Below, piece after piece: positions 50,184 through 63,960 of a stretch of 64,000 bases of DNA (positions within the stretch are counted from its first letter, which is position 1; every line of letters begins with the position of its first letter). The notes beneath the pieces are model-generated. The model did no database searches. It was not told the DNA's origin and saw nothing but the letters and a program-made list of their open reading frames with translations. The translations under genes and the position numbers were made by a program. This DNA comes from Certhia americana. Taxonomy: Eukaryota > Chordata > Aves > Passeriformes > Certhiidae. Location: the NCBI GenBank assembly GCA_018697195.1, contig CM031859.1, positions 59,946,701-60,010,700 of the forward strand, read 5' to 3'.

Positions 50184-52169
50184 TGAACAGTGGTCACTGA
50201 GAACCAGTTCCATAAGTATTTTCACTTAAACCAGAACATTTCAGTTTCATGTTTGTGAACATGTACGTGGCCCATACAACAGGGCTGTACTCAGCCTTGC
50301 ATTTGAAAGGCTGCCTTTGGTTTTTGGACAGGTGTCAGCACGAAGAGGAGCAGCCTGGCCAAGCATCCAGCCGGTGACTCACTGTAAATCAGCCCTCACC
50401 AAATCACCTCAGCAATGCTGGAGCAGCCAGCTAAAGGAAAGGGTCCATGGACTGCATCAAGATACTAGGGAAAACAGAATCCTATTTCAGGTAACACCTG
50501 CTCTGAGGATGATGAAAAACATTCAGATGTGTTCTCAAAGCTTCCAATCCAAACTGCTCCATCACCAACACCACCTTCCCACTTCAGTCAGACTCTCTGC
50601 TAACTTTAAACTTCTGTCTTTTAAACCACGTGGGAATCAAAGGTTTGAGTGGACTTTTAATTATCTTTTGTGCCAATACAGACTTCAAGAGTATAATTGA
50701 ATTTTGTGGGAAGTTTAGCTTTGAGAAAAGTTAAGGAGAAAAATGTAATGAGCAACAAGAAAAAAAAGAGGAAGGTTTACTACGGCACACGCATTTTCTT
50801 CGCAGTCAGAGCAAGATGAAAGACTGTATTTGCCTAATTTGCTCATGTGCTTGGAATACCATGGTTTATCACTAATACTGCACAATTTTATGCAGTAAAA
50901 GGGCCAGCATACAGGCCAGGAATACCCCCTGGCTGGGATGTGGAGCTCACAGGGATGCACAGTTCCCTTCCTCAGCAGTGGCAGCACTCCGGGCTCAGCA
51001 CTCGCTCCCCAGGGAGGCAACTGAGCATGGAAAAACACAAAATATGAAGTGGCTCTTGTTATTCATGCAGAGGGAAGTGCCTCATTACTAAATAATCTGG
51101 AATCCATGGCCCTGCATGCTGGCTTTTAGAAAAGACCTTTTACTCCATATATTATTTTAGTAAACCCACCAATTTCACAACTAAAAAAAGCCAGAGTGTA
51201 AAGCCAGGGTTAAATGTACAGTGCTAGAGTACTGCCCTTGGTGTGCTTTGGTCAAGGTATTAAAAAGAAAGTAATCTCAATTTTATATGAAGTCATAGTA
51301 CTAGTCTGGGGTGTATCTGGATGTTGTTTTTGTAAGTACAAAACTCTGCTAGTAGGAACAGGTGAGTAGTTGGTGAAAAGGACTGCAAGGACTATAACTA
51401 AAAAAAATTATGTAGGTTTTTGTGCAAGGGAAAGTTTTCATGCCTAATCTCATTGACGTGCAGTTTAATGCAAGGGGCTCTTTTTTCCAGGAAAATACAG
51501 AAACAGTGGAGGAAATGCATGGCTGTATCCACAAAATGGAAGAATCCAATTTACTTTGTATGGCGCCCACTCAGAACTAGGGAGGCCCAGAGCAAATCCC
51601 TGCTATTGAAGGGACTCTTAACCTACCACATGTTCTAACCTGCCTTATTCTGCTACTGGGGAGTTCTGGGGAGCATTGGAGAGCATCTATCTCTCACCTT
51701 CTCTTATGTACCCTTCCTACAACAGCAACTGCTACTACCAGACCTCTGGCTTCTCTATTTTAATGGAGAATTGTCAGTTATCTTGAAAATTGTGCTACGG
51801 ACATTCAGAACAAAATACAACATCAATCCTAGTCTGATGCTAAAAACTTTGGTGAGTATATGTGACTCCAGACATATGTGCATCACTCAGTGGGACTTCA
51901 CTCATAATTCCTGGGTTAAAAGAAAAATGCCCCTGCCAATGTGTCGGAAGAAGAGCCATCAATATGACACCAACAATAAATGCATCGAGATAAACTAATG
52001 GTAGCCTTTCTCACCTAACTTCACAGTAAGCTGCCAGACTAAAGAGGGCTACTGGAAGTCTTCATAAAAGACTTCTTACTTTACTAGCCATCTCCTTGAA
52101 GCTTCATCTCTTGCACCACCTCAGCATTATCCCGGTTTCCCTCCCTTCTCTCTCACCTCAAACAAAGTC

Positions 52170-52187
52170 TTTTTTTTTTTTTTTTTT
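52170..52187. repeat. T18 homopolymer
   Basis: An uninterrupted run of 18 T. It could be a mononucleotide microsatellite or the reverse-strand poly(A) of a decayed retrocopy, but no adjacent retrocopy is visible. Confidence 0.95.
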
Positions 52188-52417
52188 AACCCCAAAAGAA
52201 AGACATTTTTTGTCTCAAAACTTTTGCAACCATTCCATATTTTAAAAAAAAAATAAAAATAAAGGCACCAAAAATGGTCGGTGCAAAGACTGAATTATAA
52301 GGAAATATACACAGTAAGACAAAACAAATCTCTCTACATTTGCAAGATTTCCCTGCACTGACATCTGGACATGTAAATAATCACTTAAACCAGAAAGAAT
52401 GGGCTCCATGCTGATAT

Positions 52418-52475
52418 TTTTTTAATGAGATTGAAGTGCCTACTATTTGCTTTTAGGAAATGGCTAATTTAATTA
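52418..52475. repeat. 58-bp dispersed direct repeat, copy 2
   Basis: Perfect match over 58 bases to 50126-50183. This copy sits between two T-homopolymer tracts (52170-52187 and 52922-52948). Confidence 0.97.
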
Positions 52476-52921
52476 GCAGCACTGCATCTGTTCTTCCTTT
52501 TCTCTCCACTCAGTCTTACATGGAATTTACTGGACAAACAAAAAATCTAAACTGAAAGAAAGAAACCTCTGAGCCCATATATACAAAGGATATATCAGTT
52601 CCTAGGAGGTTAAGAAAAACTTGTCTGTGCCACCAGATACCTCCCTGCTGCCATAAGGACGGTGGTCTCAGTTCTGCCCTACTGCTCCTACAGGTCCTTA
52701 GGGGAAAAAACAGGTTGCCAAATATGCTAACCAGTAGCATTCCCATCCAGGGACTGTCAGGGTGTAATTATGTTATCTGCTATACCACAGGCAGGCAGGG
52801 GCTCCCCTGCAAAAACTAAAGAAAATATTAACCATAGCAGTGGGGTAATTTACTACCTGTCTTCAGCTATTCCTTCACCATGGTGAACTCACCTAATAAA
52901 GGATTTTATATAGCAATGCTA

Positions 52922-52948
52922 TTTTTTTTTTTTTTTTGTTTTTTTTTG
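52922..52948. repeat. Interrupted T homopolymer (about 27 nt)
   Basis: T16, a single G, then T9. Length in the assembly may be unreliable. Confidence 0.95.
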
Positions 52949-55618
52949 ATTCATCTCACCTTCTGGTGATGTTTCCTGCAATGTTTCTTTGCTGTGGCTG
53001 GGGAAACCCTGAATGCAATGTAGGATGAACTACAGAAAGAGAGAGAGAGGTTTTATCTAGAAACAGATCCGTAAGGACAGCTGGTAGAAAGGTAAAACCA
53101 CAAAGATCCGTGGCATGACTTCAATCATTTGTGCTCACTTACATCCATGGGCTATGGCTTTCAGGTCTGTCATGCTCCACCTGTAGCAAGGGGTGGGGGA
53201 ACAATATTTAATAATCACACAAGACCCATCTTCAGGACTGATTAATACACATGGAAGGCTTCTGAGCTGGGCAACATGAGCCCTTCCAGGTCACGCCAGG
53301 GTGATTATTTGTGGCCTTTATTCTTACATGCTGTCAGATCTTGCTGATTTTGCACTGAAGCAGCTGGGAAAGGCTTGTACCTTAACAGGGCTGACGTGCA
53401 GCCACTGCAGCCATTGCCAAACTAAGAATTGGTCTATGCAATAGATACAGTGTGCAATGATAGACATCGAATTTTGTGTCCAGCTTCTACTAACTAGACA
53501 AACCTGCAAAGTCCCAAGCTTTTGTTAATGGTTTAAAAGGTATTGAAAATAATGCTTAGCTTTTGTATACTTCCTAGTGGCCTAAACCTGTTCTCAAGGT
53601 TTTTTTCACCATTCATGGATGTCATCTAGAAAGGTACATTATTTTGTCGTCTTTTTCTCCTTCAAAAATACATAATCCTAGAGATCCAGCAGTGACATAA
53701 AATACTTTTTTTCCTTCAACACATTTTTTACTATGCGCTTCAAACTAAGCTACAGAGTTTCGAGGTGCATTAAATGTTTCAGAAACACACTCTTCATCTT
53801 GCTGGAACTGGCTAAAACATGCTCTCCTCCTCTTCTACCCCGCTAGCAATGGGAAAATTAAATCAGCAGGAGGAGAAGTGCAGGAGGGAGTTAAGAGAGA
53901 GGTGTTGCTGTAAGTGTCCAAGATACTTGTTTTTTCAGTTTCAGGTTTCTGAGAATTCCCCTAGGCTTTTCCAACACAACCTTTCTTCCACATTTCAGGA
54001 TCATGTTCTCTCCGTAACATGACAGTTAAATGACAGTACTGCCCAACAAAAAAAGCTTTTAAAGCAGAGAGACAGGTAATTTCTGCAATGCTTTGTAGTT
54101 AATATCTTCTTTTTCTTGCTGGCTCATGTTTTGCTACTCTCCTATTATTTGCTCCTCCAACTAAAGCATATACTATTTCTACTTGGTCTTTGTCCAGCTC
54201 TCAAGAAACTGGCTTTATCCACAGTTTTAGTTGCCTACTTTATTGTTCATTCTCATTCAGAGACAGTCTCTATTATGTCTCACTTATTTCTTCCATACCC
54301 TATTTCTATGTGTCAAAAGCAGCAATATTCAAGCAAGAATAAACAACAACATTGCTTTTCCAAGAAATTAAATCTAGTGTCCTCTCGTAAGAGTCAGAGC
54401 AGCCATCCAAAACTTTCCCTCAAAAATTTAAGCACAGGAACTACCCTGTAATTACTGGAATTGTTTCAAACCTTGTATGGATTTTTAGCACTAATTATTA
54501 ATACCAATATTCTCCTTTTTTTATCAATCACTTGAACAATTCATGAGAGTAGGAGAATCATGCATGGTGGTAAAATGTGTAAGGCAGGAAAACCACTACA
54601 CCCTTCTCTGTGTCAACATAAAGGAGGCCAGATTTGCAGTGCATTAGAACACTGCTTCACATTTTCAGAACAAGAATATTCTTAGCATCTGTGCCAAAAC
54701 CAACACTTCCTTCCCCTCAGAAACGTAATAAATCTATAAAACTCCAAGAAACAAACCAGTAATCTTCAGACACATTGAATGAATTTACAAGGAAGGAAAT
54801 GCACAGCCAGTTCTGAATTATTAACAATGAAATAAATTACAACACATTATAAATGCATAATTTAAACACATCTAATTTCTTGGCAATGAACTGTTTGGGT
54901 TTTTTTCTCCTCATAAAGATAGTTAGAATCTAAGAATCGTTTCCCACCAGCTTAGAGGGACTTCAAGTTGTAATGTGACTCAAATTACTTGATTGTATCC
55001 CACTAAGTCTCTTTCATATGCATGCAGTGAAAGTGTCATTTCTTTGCTGATTCATCCAAGATCTTGGGGAAAAAAAAGGGAAGGAAAAAAAGCCCACAGA
55101 GATTAGCTTTCAGCCTGGGTGACTTTATATCACTTGTTATGACATAAAAGCTTCAGGTAAATTGGTCTCTGGGATTATAAGCAAGGACAGCAACTGGGAG
55201 AAGAGTCACAAACTGGACCCTCTCTTGCTGCTCACATCACACCATGTTTCTAACTCAGGAAGCTGCTGCTGAGTGAAATTCACTTGTTTGGTGCCCAAGC
55301 ACTAAAATCCCTTCAACAGTAGAGGTGAGAGATGTGTAAGCCACACTGAGGTTTTCCACAGCCTCCGGGGCAAACGTGTATCCTGAGCATCTCACTCCCT
55401 ATAGGAACTGCAGCTGGGGCTCTTCCAGGAACTCCTATTGCTCCAGACATCCACCCAACAATACTTACACTGGGATATGCCAGCAGGGGCTGCAGTCTGC
55501 TGAGGATGCAGACACGGATACTGGTACACGGCGCTGGCTGCCTAGCTCCTGGTTTGAGAGGGAAGATCACTGGAGCACCTGACTGCAGCAGGTTGAGCTC
55601 AGTGCAAAGCCTGGCTCT

Positions 55619-55703
55619 TAGAATCACAGAATATTTGGGGTTGGAAGGCACCCTAGAGATAATCTAGTTCAAACCCCTCTGCCACAGGCAGTGAACCTTC
55701 TAC
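55619..55703 (-). mobile_element. CR1 LINE 3'-end fragment
   Basis: The plus strand reads TAGAATCACAGAATATTTGG, GGTTGGAAGGCACC, AATCTAGTTCAAACCCC and CTGCCACAGGCAGTG. This is the reverse complement of the extreme 3' end of CR1, including one and a half units of its terminal ATTCTATG-type repeat. The element is on the minus strand and truncated after about 85 bp, a typical dead-on-arrival CR1 insertion. It is independent of the 31331-31521 fragment. Confidence 0.88.
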
Positions 55704-58700
55704 ATTCTCGCTTCCTGGCTCCCATTGTGGTCGCGTGTTTCTTCAACACGCTATCCTTTTCCCTGCCAGCCTGGCCTCCCATGAGGTTTCCTGGGCATTC
55801 AGACCAAACTTCACTCATGACAAATGCTACTATACTTAGTTGATCTGACTACCAAACAGAAGTTGGGATCCAAATCACTTTCCTTCTGTTGCCTGCACTT
55901 ACTCCACAGCCACGCAGGCAGAAGGCACAAAGAGCTAGCCCGGTTATCCTCCTCTGCAGAGGGTCAAGTGAAACAACAAGCATTTAAATGTGCATCTACA
56001 ATGTTCCAAAACCCAGAAATAAAACCAGGGGTGAAAAATCCCTCGACAAGAGTTCACTTTCTGAGCTGAAGCTTATAGCAATAAAGAAAAGCTCTTAAGC
56101 TTGAAAAAGAATCCCTATGTGTCTTGTCAGCAATGTTTTAAGCTGAAAGCGTGAATTATGATAGCAGTGAAAACATCAAGCTTCATCATATATCACAGTT
56201 ATTCCAATTGTGCAAATCACTGTTAGCTAAAATCAATAAATATTAGAGACTGTCTGTATTTTTTGTGAATTATCTCTAGGTCATAAACTACATGACCTAT
56301 TTGCATAGATAATGCCATAGCCCAGGCTTTAAAGCCCAGACAGTATCCAAGGCCTCTGCACTATTTTTGGGCTTTTACTGGGCAACACATTAAAATGTTC
56401 AGATTCAGAAAATACAAAAAGGATTAAATAACACTGAAGTGACTATGGTGCATCTACCTGATGAGGATTTGCTGACAGTTTGGGCAGATGGCCAGAATGA
56501 AGGCATCTTAAAACACTAATTAAAAAAAGCACATTCTCAGGGGTGAGGAATGCAGGCTGATCTTTGGGAACGGAATTGCTTTTGCTCATACAGTTTCAGA
56601 TGTTAGGACAGCTGTATCACAGCCTAACTCTGCAAGGCAAAACATCATTCTAATTCATATGGAACCAGTGCAGGAGTAAGAGAAAATAAGGCAACACAGC
56701 CCTTAACTTTTCACATAAAACTTCATTTTCACAAAGCTATCATTGACACAGATTTGGTATCAACTCTCTGATGATCTGTCATTCTCATTCTACTTACATG
56801 CAACCTGACAGCACACCCTATACTTCCATACAATGATGGAGCAGCCATAGATCCTTATTTCTCCCTTGCTTTTTCGCACTTACACTGATAATAAGGCAGT
56901 GTGAGAACAAAAAGGTCAATGAAACCTACCCTTTGGACAGAGACTTTATTTCCAAGTGCCCATACACCAAGTCAAGAAGAAATTCATATTCCTATTGCAG
57001 CAGCCTTGTATCAAGCCTTGCAAGAAACTCAATTCTTTAACCAAATTTCCTAATAATGAGCTGCCATATGACTAATAGAGGTGATTTCATGGTCTGTGCT
57101 TATTGTTAGTCCAAACCACTATGTGTACTACAAAGAGGCAAGGTGAAATTGATACTTATACTGTAATATCTAAACCCAGAAAACAAACTCCAAACCCACA
57201 AGAGAGGACACCCTGCCCTTTTACCCATGTGATCTGGTCAAACACAGTGAGAAGAAAAAAAAAATCCATCTTCATACCCTTTATTACCTGGATATCCACG
57301 GTGATCTTCCTACTTAGTTCCTACTGAATCGTTTCATAAGACACTACAGGAAATGGCACACTCCAGACCCCACCATAACTTTACTTTTGCCCCAAAATAC
57401 ATTTGTCAGTGAAGGGCTTGTAGAATTCATGTATGGGGTAGGAGGGAAATAAATTACTCAGTGTCATTCTTTGATTTTGCTTTGGGGCATGAAAAAGCAA
57501 CAAAACCCAACCCTCATTAAGTGCCTACTTTCCCTGCCCATGGCTTGTAGTCACAGTTTCTTCTGGCTCAGAAGGGGCACCAGCAGCCAGCCTCACTCTC
57601 TGGGATCTGCTGGGGGCAAAACAGACCAGAACTACAGCTGCCTGTTATTAGAGTAATTTTATCACCACCAGCTAAATACCTCCTTTCTTTTTTCCTATGC
57701 CTAGCACTGGCCCTACTTGAAAGTCAATCCTTTCCTATCAGAAAAAGAACAGGATCAGGAATCTGCCTTGTGCCAGCTAGAGAAGACAATGCATGGACAG
57801 TTCAGAAATTACTTCACCATGTGGGACTGAATGGCAGCTAGTTGGGGTATTTTTGCATATCAGAAATAGTTTTCTAGCCACTGTTACAATTTTAATACAA
57901 TGGGTAGAAATAAGTTCTGGGAGCAGGCTGTTTACTGAAGTATTTTTAAAAATCCATCAGTGATTGACCCAAGGCATTAAGAGAACTCAGCATTGTGTTT
58001 TAAAACAATTAATTCAGTGAAAAACAAATTCATACCAGCATCAAGTCAGAAGTATTTTTCTGCAATGTTACATTTTTTAAGTCTCAAAAAGCATGAGTGA
58101 TCAAAATGAATAAAGGACAACTTTAAGGAAAAACATACAAAGAAAGATATAAATGTGTAAGTCTTTTTTGTGTTTTTAATAGCCTGGACTGTGATACGGT
58201 GCAAGCACTGATGAGGATTTGAGAGCTCTTTGGTCTCCTCCTGGCTATCTTAGGTGCTGTCCTGCTTCCTTGTGATAAGTTTTCCCATTTAAACCAAGGA
58301 ATGAAATAAAAAGGACTGGAAAGCATTTTGAAATCTGTAACAGAAACCACCACCTAAGGATGAGGCCATATTACTCAGGAGTATTAAAAAAACCAAGGAA
58401 GAGGATCTAGGAAGGAAGGACAACTGATCCAAGGGGTGGCTGGGATCCAGCGGCATGGGATCAGTTGTCAGTGGGGCTTAGCACAGGGGACTCAGCAGGA
58501 AACAAGATCTTCCAGGAGCTTTTCATCTGGGGGAAGTATCAGGGTGGTCACCTGAGAAGACAACCCCCACACAAACACAGGCAGCCAGCAGGATTCTGCC
58601 CCCTGCCCGGGAGCTCTCGTTCTCCTCATGGCAGATGAGGAAGCTGATGATTAACACTGCGAACAGGTGATTAGTGGCTACCAAACATCAGCACATGAAG

Positions 58701-61700
58701 TTATCTCGGCTGGCATGCCTGACATGAAAGGTCACGTACCCTGGCAGCTAAACGAGGAGAAATTCTGGTCATGTGTGAAGCAGCCTCAGAGGGAGAAGAG
58801 GTGAGACGCCAATCTGTTGAGCACTACACCTTTGTTCTCACACACATGTGGTCCCTGTGGTGTGGCTGGTGCCCGGTGTCCTTATGAGACCCATGTTCTC
58901 GGCCATGCCCCAGGCTGCAGGCTCAGGTTGCCACCTCCTCTGCAGTGAGGAATTGCTGCAGATGAGGAGCTGCGGCCGCAGGGGCACTGCTCTGCTCTGG
59001 CGGATCACAGAGCACACAGCACCACGTACACTTTATATTCCATAAACATGCTATACTTAAAAGGGTGCACAACTTTTTCTCTATAAATAGTGATTCGTTC
59101 CACATGCTTACATTCAGACTCTCACCAACAGCACAAATCAGAATCATGGTGCTGGGAGCATGATGAGACCTACACTTCCAGCAGTTGCCGTTGCTTTTGA
59201 TATTTCAGCTCAAGAAACACAAGCACCAACTTTTAAAGAGAGCTCTTGCAGCTCCCATTAGTAGCAGCAACTTCATGGCTACCCATTCTGTCTGAAAACA
59301 TGGGCTTTTTATACCTTTGACTAGGCATCCTAAATATCCACTCAATCAGCCTGAAGTCTAAGGCAGATGACATACTTAATTAACCCAAATCCTGGAGCTG
59401 TCACAACTGTAGTCCCCTCTGACAACAGCACATGAAAATATCTCAAAAGAGTTATCTTCTCTTTGAAGAAAGAGTCTTCCAAAAGGCTGAAAAGCTTTGG
59501 ATAGAAATTTAGCAGCAAATCTAAAGAGTACACCTTTACATTGTACTTAAAACTCTTGCATAACTTACAAAAGCATAAAAAAGCAGGGAAAAACAGGATA
59601 CCAAACATAATTTTATGAGAGTTCAGCCTCAAAGTCCCCAACCAATTTAAATCTTGGGCAAAAAACAAAAAAAAAAAAGATGAGGCTCTCTGCTAAGAAT
59701 GTCCTTTGTAGCTATGGACAAGTCATTTGGAGTTTCACATCAAATGAAACTTACCATTTCATCTCAATAGCTCTGCTTTCCACTCTTTCAAGTGCAGCAA
59801 AACCTGAAATGACCAGGTGACAGGCGTGTTGGGAGTAGTTCACTGCACCTGTAAGTGCTTTGAAATACCTTGCTGTAAAGTGCAATGAGTTTCAAAGTTC
59901 TTCCACTTTAGAAAGAAAAAATAGCCAGAGGAGAAAAATCAATTTCTATGTTAAACCCTTTAAGAATTATTACTCTTGGGGGGGTTTCTGCACATTCAGA
60001 GTCATAGTGGACTGAGTCAGGATGAGAATTTAGGTCTATGGCTGAGTAGCTCCACATCCAACTCCTCAGGAACAGAAAGGCTTGCTCCACAATTCCGTCA
60101 GTAAGGCTCACAAGTAGCTACTAATGCAGAGCACCATTGGAATAACTTCTTTTACTAGACAAGTCTTGGAATTTCTCCATGGGTAACCAATTAGTTTGTT
60201 GTCCAACACGGAGAAGTGCTGAAGTAAATATTAGTTTTCCATTTCATTTCAGGATTACGACAAGCTTGCCCAGTTAACACAATTACAATTCCTCTGCACA
60301 GATGCAGGTGAAGCTGCTGTTTCCTCATCCATGAGCAGGAAATCCCATAAAGCCAAGAGAGATGAAAAGCAGCAGTCTGAGAAACATGTTCACTTCTGAC
60401 CTATGAGAATCATTTCACCAAGTGCCAAGGTCAACAAACAACAGGATTCTACCAGTGACTGCTTTCATCTCATGGGGGGAGCTGGGTGGGAAATGGTTTT
60501 CCTGTGCTGTTGAAGTACATTTTCATGCCCTTGAAAAAATCTGTGTCTGTAAAAGGATGAAACGCAAGCCAGACAGTTTGTGCTCTGTTTCTGCAAAGCG
60601 CATGCCAGGAGAGGAATTCCCCCCCACCCCAGAGTAAACAGCCCTGCAGATCACATCCTTGGCACAGGAGGTCAGCACAGGGGTCTGACCCCGATCTTCA
60701 GCTGGCCCCAGAAAGCACCCACACCAGCAGGGCAAGAGTTTCCCGGGACCCTCCCTTTGCAACTTGTCCTACCCCTTCCCATACCCTCTGCGTGTGCTCC
60801 ACACTCCACGCTGAGCTGCCTGACCTATTCCTAGGATCACCAACAAGGTCTGTTTTTACTGGAAATTTCATTCTTGACAAGGCCTCACTACTCAAGAAAC
60901 AACAAAAACACCTAACTAGTTCTGCTTTGAAATGCTGCCTTCCCAATATGCTGATCATGTCTCCATTCGTTGTCTCTCTGTGCTATGGCTGGTACTGAAC
61001 TACCAAAGAACAAATTCAAAAGGAAAAAAAAACAAAACCAAACTGAAAAAAGTGCACAGCTCTGCTGCCCTTTGATAAACTGTAGATGAGAAAGTAGAAG
61101 TGATAGGTTTTACACACAATGGCTGATAACCCCCAAAAGCATGCAACTCCAGCCACTAAATGGGGAGAGGGCACGTTAACCAAGTCCTGCCAGGCGTGGG
61201 AAAATCAGAGAAGAGGAAGGAAAATGAACAAGGTCAATATGTCTCTTCCTTATCCATACATCTATATTGTCTATACTGTCCTCCCAAGCTCCTGTTACGA
61301 ATGATGTTTGTTCACATTTTCTAACCATGGCAAATAACAAACAAGCTTTAAAAAAACTATCTAAAATCTGTAACCTAGGAGGAGAAAAAGCTGCCTATGG
61401 ACATCAACTGGGCAATCCAAGACCTGCTTTGCCACCCTTCTACCACTCACAGTTATGAGAGATGATTAAAGCCCAGATCCTCCTGTCCAAAACACTTCAA
61501 CATCCACTCACATGCAGCTGATGGCAAACTCCAGCATGATGGTATTGCTAAAGAAAATTCCAACGGAGTATGAAAATCTGAAATACTTCCTCTCTTTTTA
61601 GGCATGCTAATCCATCTGGTATGTGTCTACATCTGCCTAGTCAAGAAGGGCTTCTGAATTTTATGATTAGGCCTCAGCCCTGCCCTTAACCCAACAGGAA

Positions 61701-63298
61701 ACTAGGATCTTGATGTGTTTAAGTACTTCAACATATAGTTACATTTTCCAGAGTAAAACCTTTAATTTAAGGGAAATATTAAAAATCCAACCCTTCAGGA
61801 CACTGGCTGAGGTTCATCCTGAGCATTGCATTATGTGTATGTTTTATCTCTTCTAGGTCACTCTGTGACTTTCAGGAAGAATCTTTTGCTTTAGTTTGCT
61901 ACATCAAACTGCGCTCACTTCACCAGCCGACCCGAAGTCCCCGCTGTGATTTACTAGTGGTGCCCTCCCCTGCACAGAGCCAACAGCCCCTCTGAGCCCT
62001 GCAGGAACACGGCAGGGCATGCAGGGCAGGGTCTGAGTCCTCCAGGCTGGCGTGGCTGGGGGAAAAGGGAGCAAACAGGCAAGAAACTCCTCACAGCTGC
62101 TTTTGTGTGGCTCTCTGGTGATCTGAATGCACTATTGATTCCATAGAACTAAAACAGATTTGTAGCCCCTGCATGTGCAAGACAGATATCTCCTTCAACT
62201 CTAATCTCTAGCAGCTGTCAAAGATTTAAATGGCTTGGAGCTGCCTGGCACAGTAAAATCAACGAAGATTTTAGGGCTGGTTTCCTAAAGGGCAAACCAT
62301 GGAACAGGATCCAGGGGAAGTCATTCTCCTGCCCTGATCACAGATGGACAGGGCCTCCCAAACTTCACAATGGACCACGTGTCCAGACCATGTCAGTAAA
62401 ACAGACTAGAGAAAACAAATCAGTGTACCGCCAAGAATCCATGCCACCCCAAAACCTTCTTGCCCCTATGGTTTCTTGTTGAGGAGATACCCTCCCAGCC
62501 ATTTCAACAGCAATGAAAGTGCAGTGGAATTCCTCTTCCATGAAACCTCCCAGAGGCACTACCACTGTCTCATCACAAACAGCAGTGCTCTTAAAATGAA
62601 GATAACTAAAATTTACTTGGCAATATTGAGGCAGCATCATTGTAACTTACATCTTCAGATGCTTGTCTCTTACTGCTCCTGTTCAAAAATCTTGGTTTCA
62701 GTCAGGAAAGAATTCAATGGTGACTTTTACTCTTTGAGGTAAAGCTAGAAATTCCGCCCAATTATTGTCCATTATCATCCAGCCAAGTGAACATAGGCAC
62801 CACAATTATCCTTAGTCAAGATACAGGCCCCTCCAAGGCAAAATGTTCTCATAGTAGACTTTTGCACTTAAGAGTTTGGTCACTTTTTTTGGACAGGAAG
62901 TTTAACAAAAATTTTTAACTGGTCCATCTGTTTCCTTACATCTGCTTCCCGATGACTACCTTGAAACAATCCTAACACACTAGCTGCCGGGTGAAACCCT
63001 CAACAGGATGGTAACATTTATTGGAAATGGTCCAATTTCTCTTTCATGCAATGTCTGACAGGTGATAAAATCATACAGGGTTTTGACTGGGATAGTGTGA
63101 CTAGGAATATAATGGAGTTCATCTGAAAATTATGTGTTAATACTAAAACTATTCTCTGAAACGGCCATGAAGGAAAAATAAAGGGGAAATGAGAAAGTTT
63201 ATTGCACTGTCTCCTTTTTGACAAAACATTCCCACATGAACAGCGATAAGCAAATTAAGGATCAAGTTCAGCCTTCAGCATTAAAGTCCACAACAGGA

Positions 63299-63391
63299 TT
63301 TTGTTGTTGCTACTTTTGGGTTTTTTTTTTAATTTTGTTTTGGTTTTGTTGTTTTTTTGGTTTTTTGGTTTTTTGTTTTTTTGGTTTTTTT
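63299..63391. repeat. T-rich tract with TTTTTTGG units
   Basis: The interval is T-runs separated by single G or GG, with several near-identical ttttttgg units towards the right. Simple sequence near the CpG island; on the minus strand it is (CCAAAAAA)n-like. Confidence 0.92.
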
Positions 63392-63671
63392 AAGTGGATG
63401 TAAAGGAAACAGGCGTTGAGGAAAAACAGGCATGCAGGAATTTCACAGGAAACTTCAAACCTCGCTGAAATGAATTTAGATTCGACATCCTATTATTGTG
63501 GGAAGAGACCCACTCTGTTTTTCAGTAACTAAAACACACCAGGTTATCCTAACATGCCTCTAAACAACATTCCCAAGCAGCTCGTACTATCCTCAAGAAG
63601 TTGCAAACAGCCAGGACTGCTTTATTGGGGATTGGGGGGGGGAAGGACACAAAACAGTTTCACTCAAACGC

Positions 63672-63689
63672 TATTTATTTATTTATTTT
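63672..63689. repeat. Short (ATTT)n microsatellite
   Basis: About four ATTT units next to the CpG island. Confidence 0.85.
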
Positions 63690-63793
63690 CAACAGTCTGC
63701 TTACACATAAAATATCCTGGAGCTAAAAGCAACCAGCTGGGCGGGTTACTAGCCGCGCTCCTGGGCGAGGTGCCAGAGCGCCTTCCCTTTCCC

Positions 63794-63814
63794 TACGAAG
63801 GGGAAGCCTTCGTA
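63794..63814. repeat. Short inverted repeat in the CpG island
   Basis: TACGAAGG and CCTTCGTA are perfect reverse complements around GGAAG. It is a possible small hairpin in a 5' UTR or promoter, or chance. Confidence 0.8.
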
Positions 63815-63960
63815 CCTATTTATTTAATAACGGGAAAAGAAGGAGCACCGGGGGAGGTGAGAGGCACGGCGGAGCCCCTCGCCCCTCCGGGGGCCGCCGA
63901 GCGGGCCAGGGCAGCGCGGAGAGCGGCTGTCCCCGCGTTCCGCTGCGCTCCGAAGGAACG

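Larger units (their letters stand above)
36937..63720 (-). other. PHACTR2: Upstream intron or 5' flank of PHACTR2, about 27 kb without exons
   Basis: Upstream of the first exon found in transcript order there is no further exon I can support. I looked for an initiator exon ending in phase 1 (MDNAV-like or the alternative MGQTSV-like start known in mammals) and found none. The interval is therefore probably the first intron. It carries a CR1 fragment, several homopolymer tracts, a perfect 58-bp dispersed duplication and small tandem repeats. Open frames within it, such as 42559-42993 and 48638-49054 on the plus strand, lack homology and are within chance length. Confidence 0.65.
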
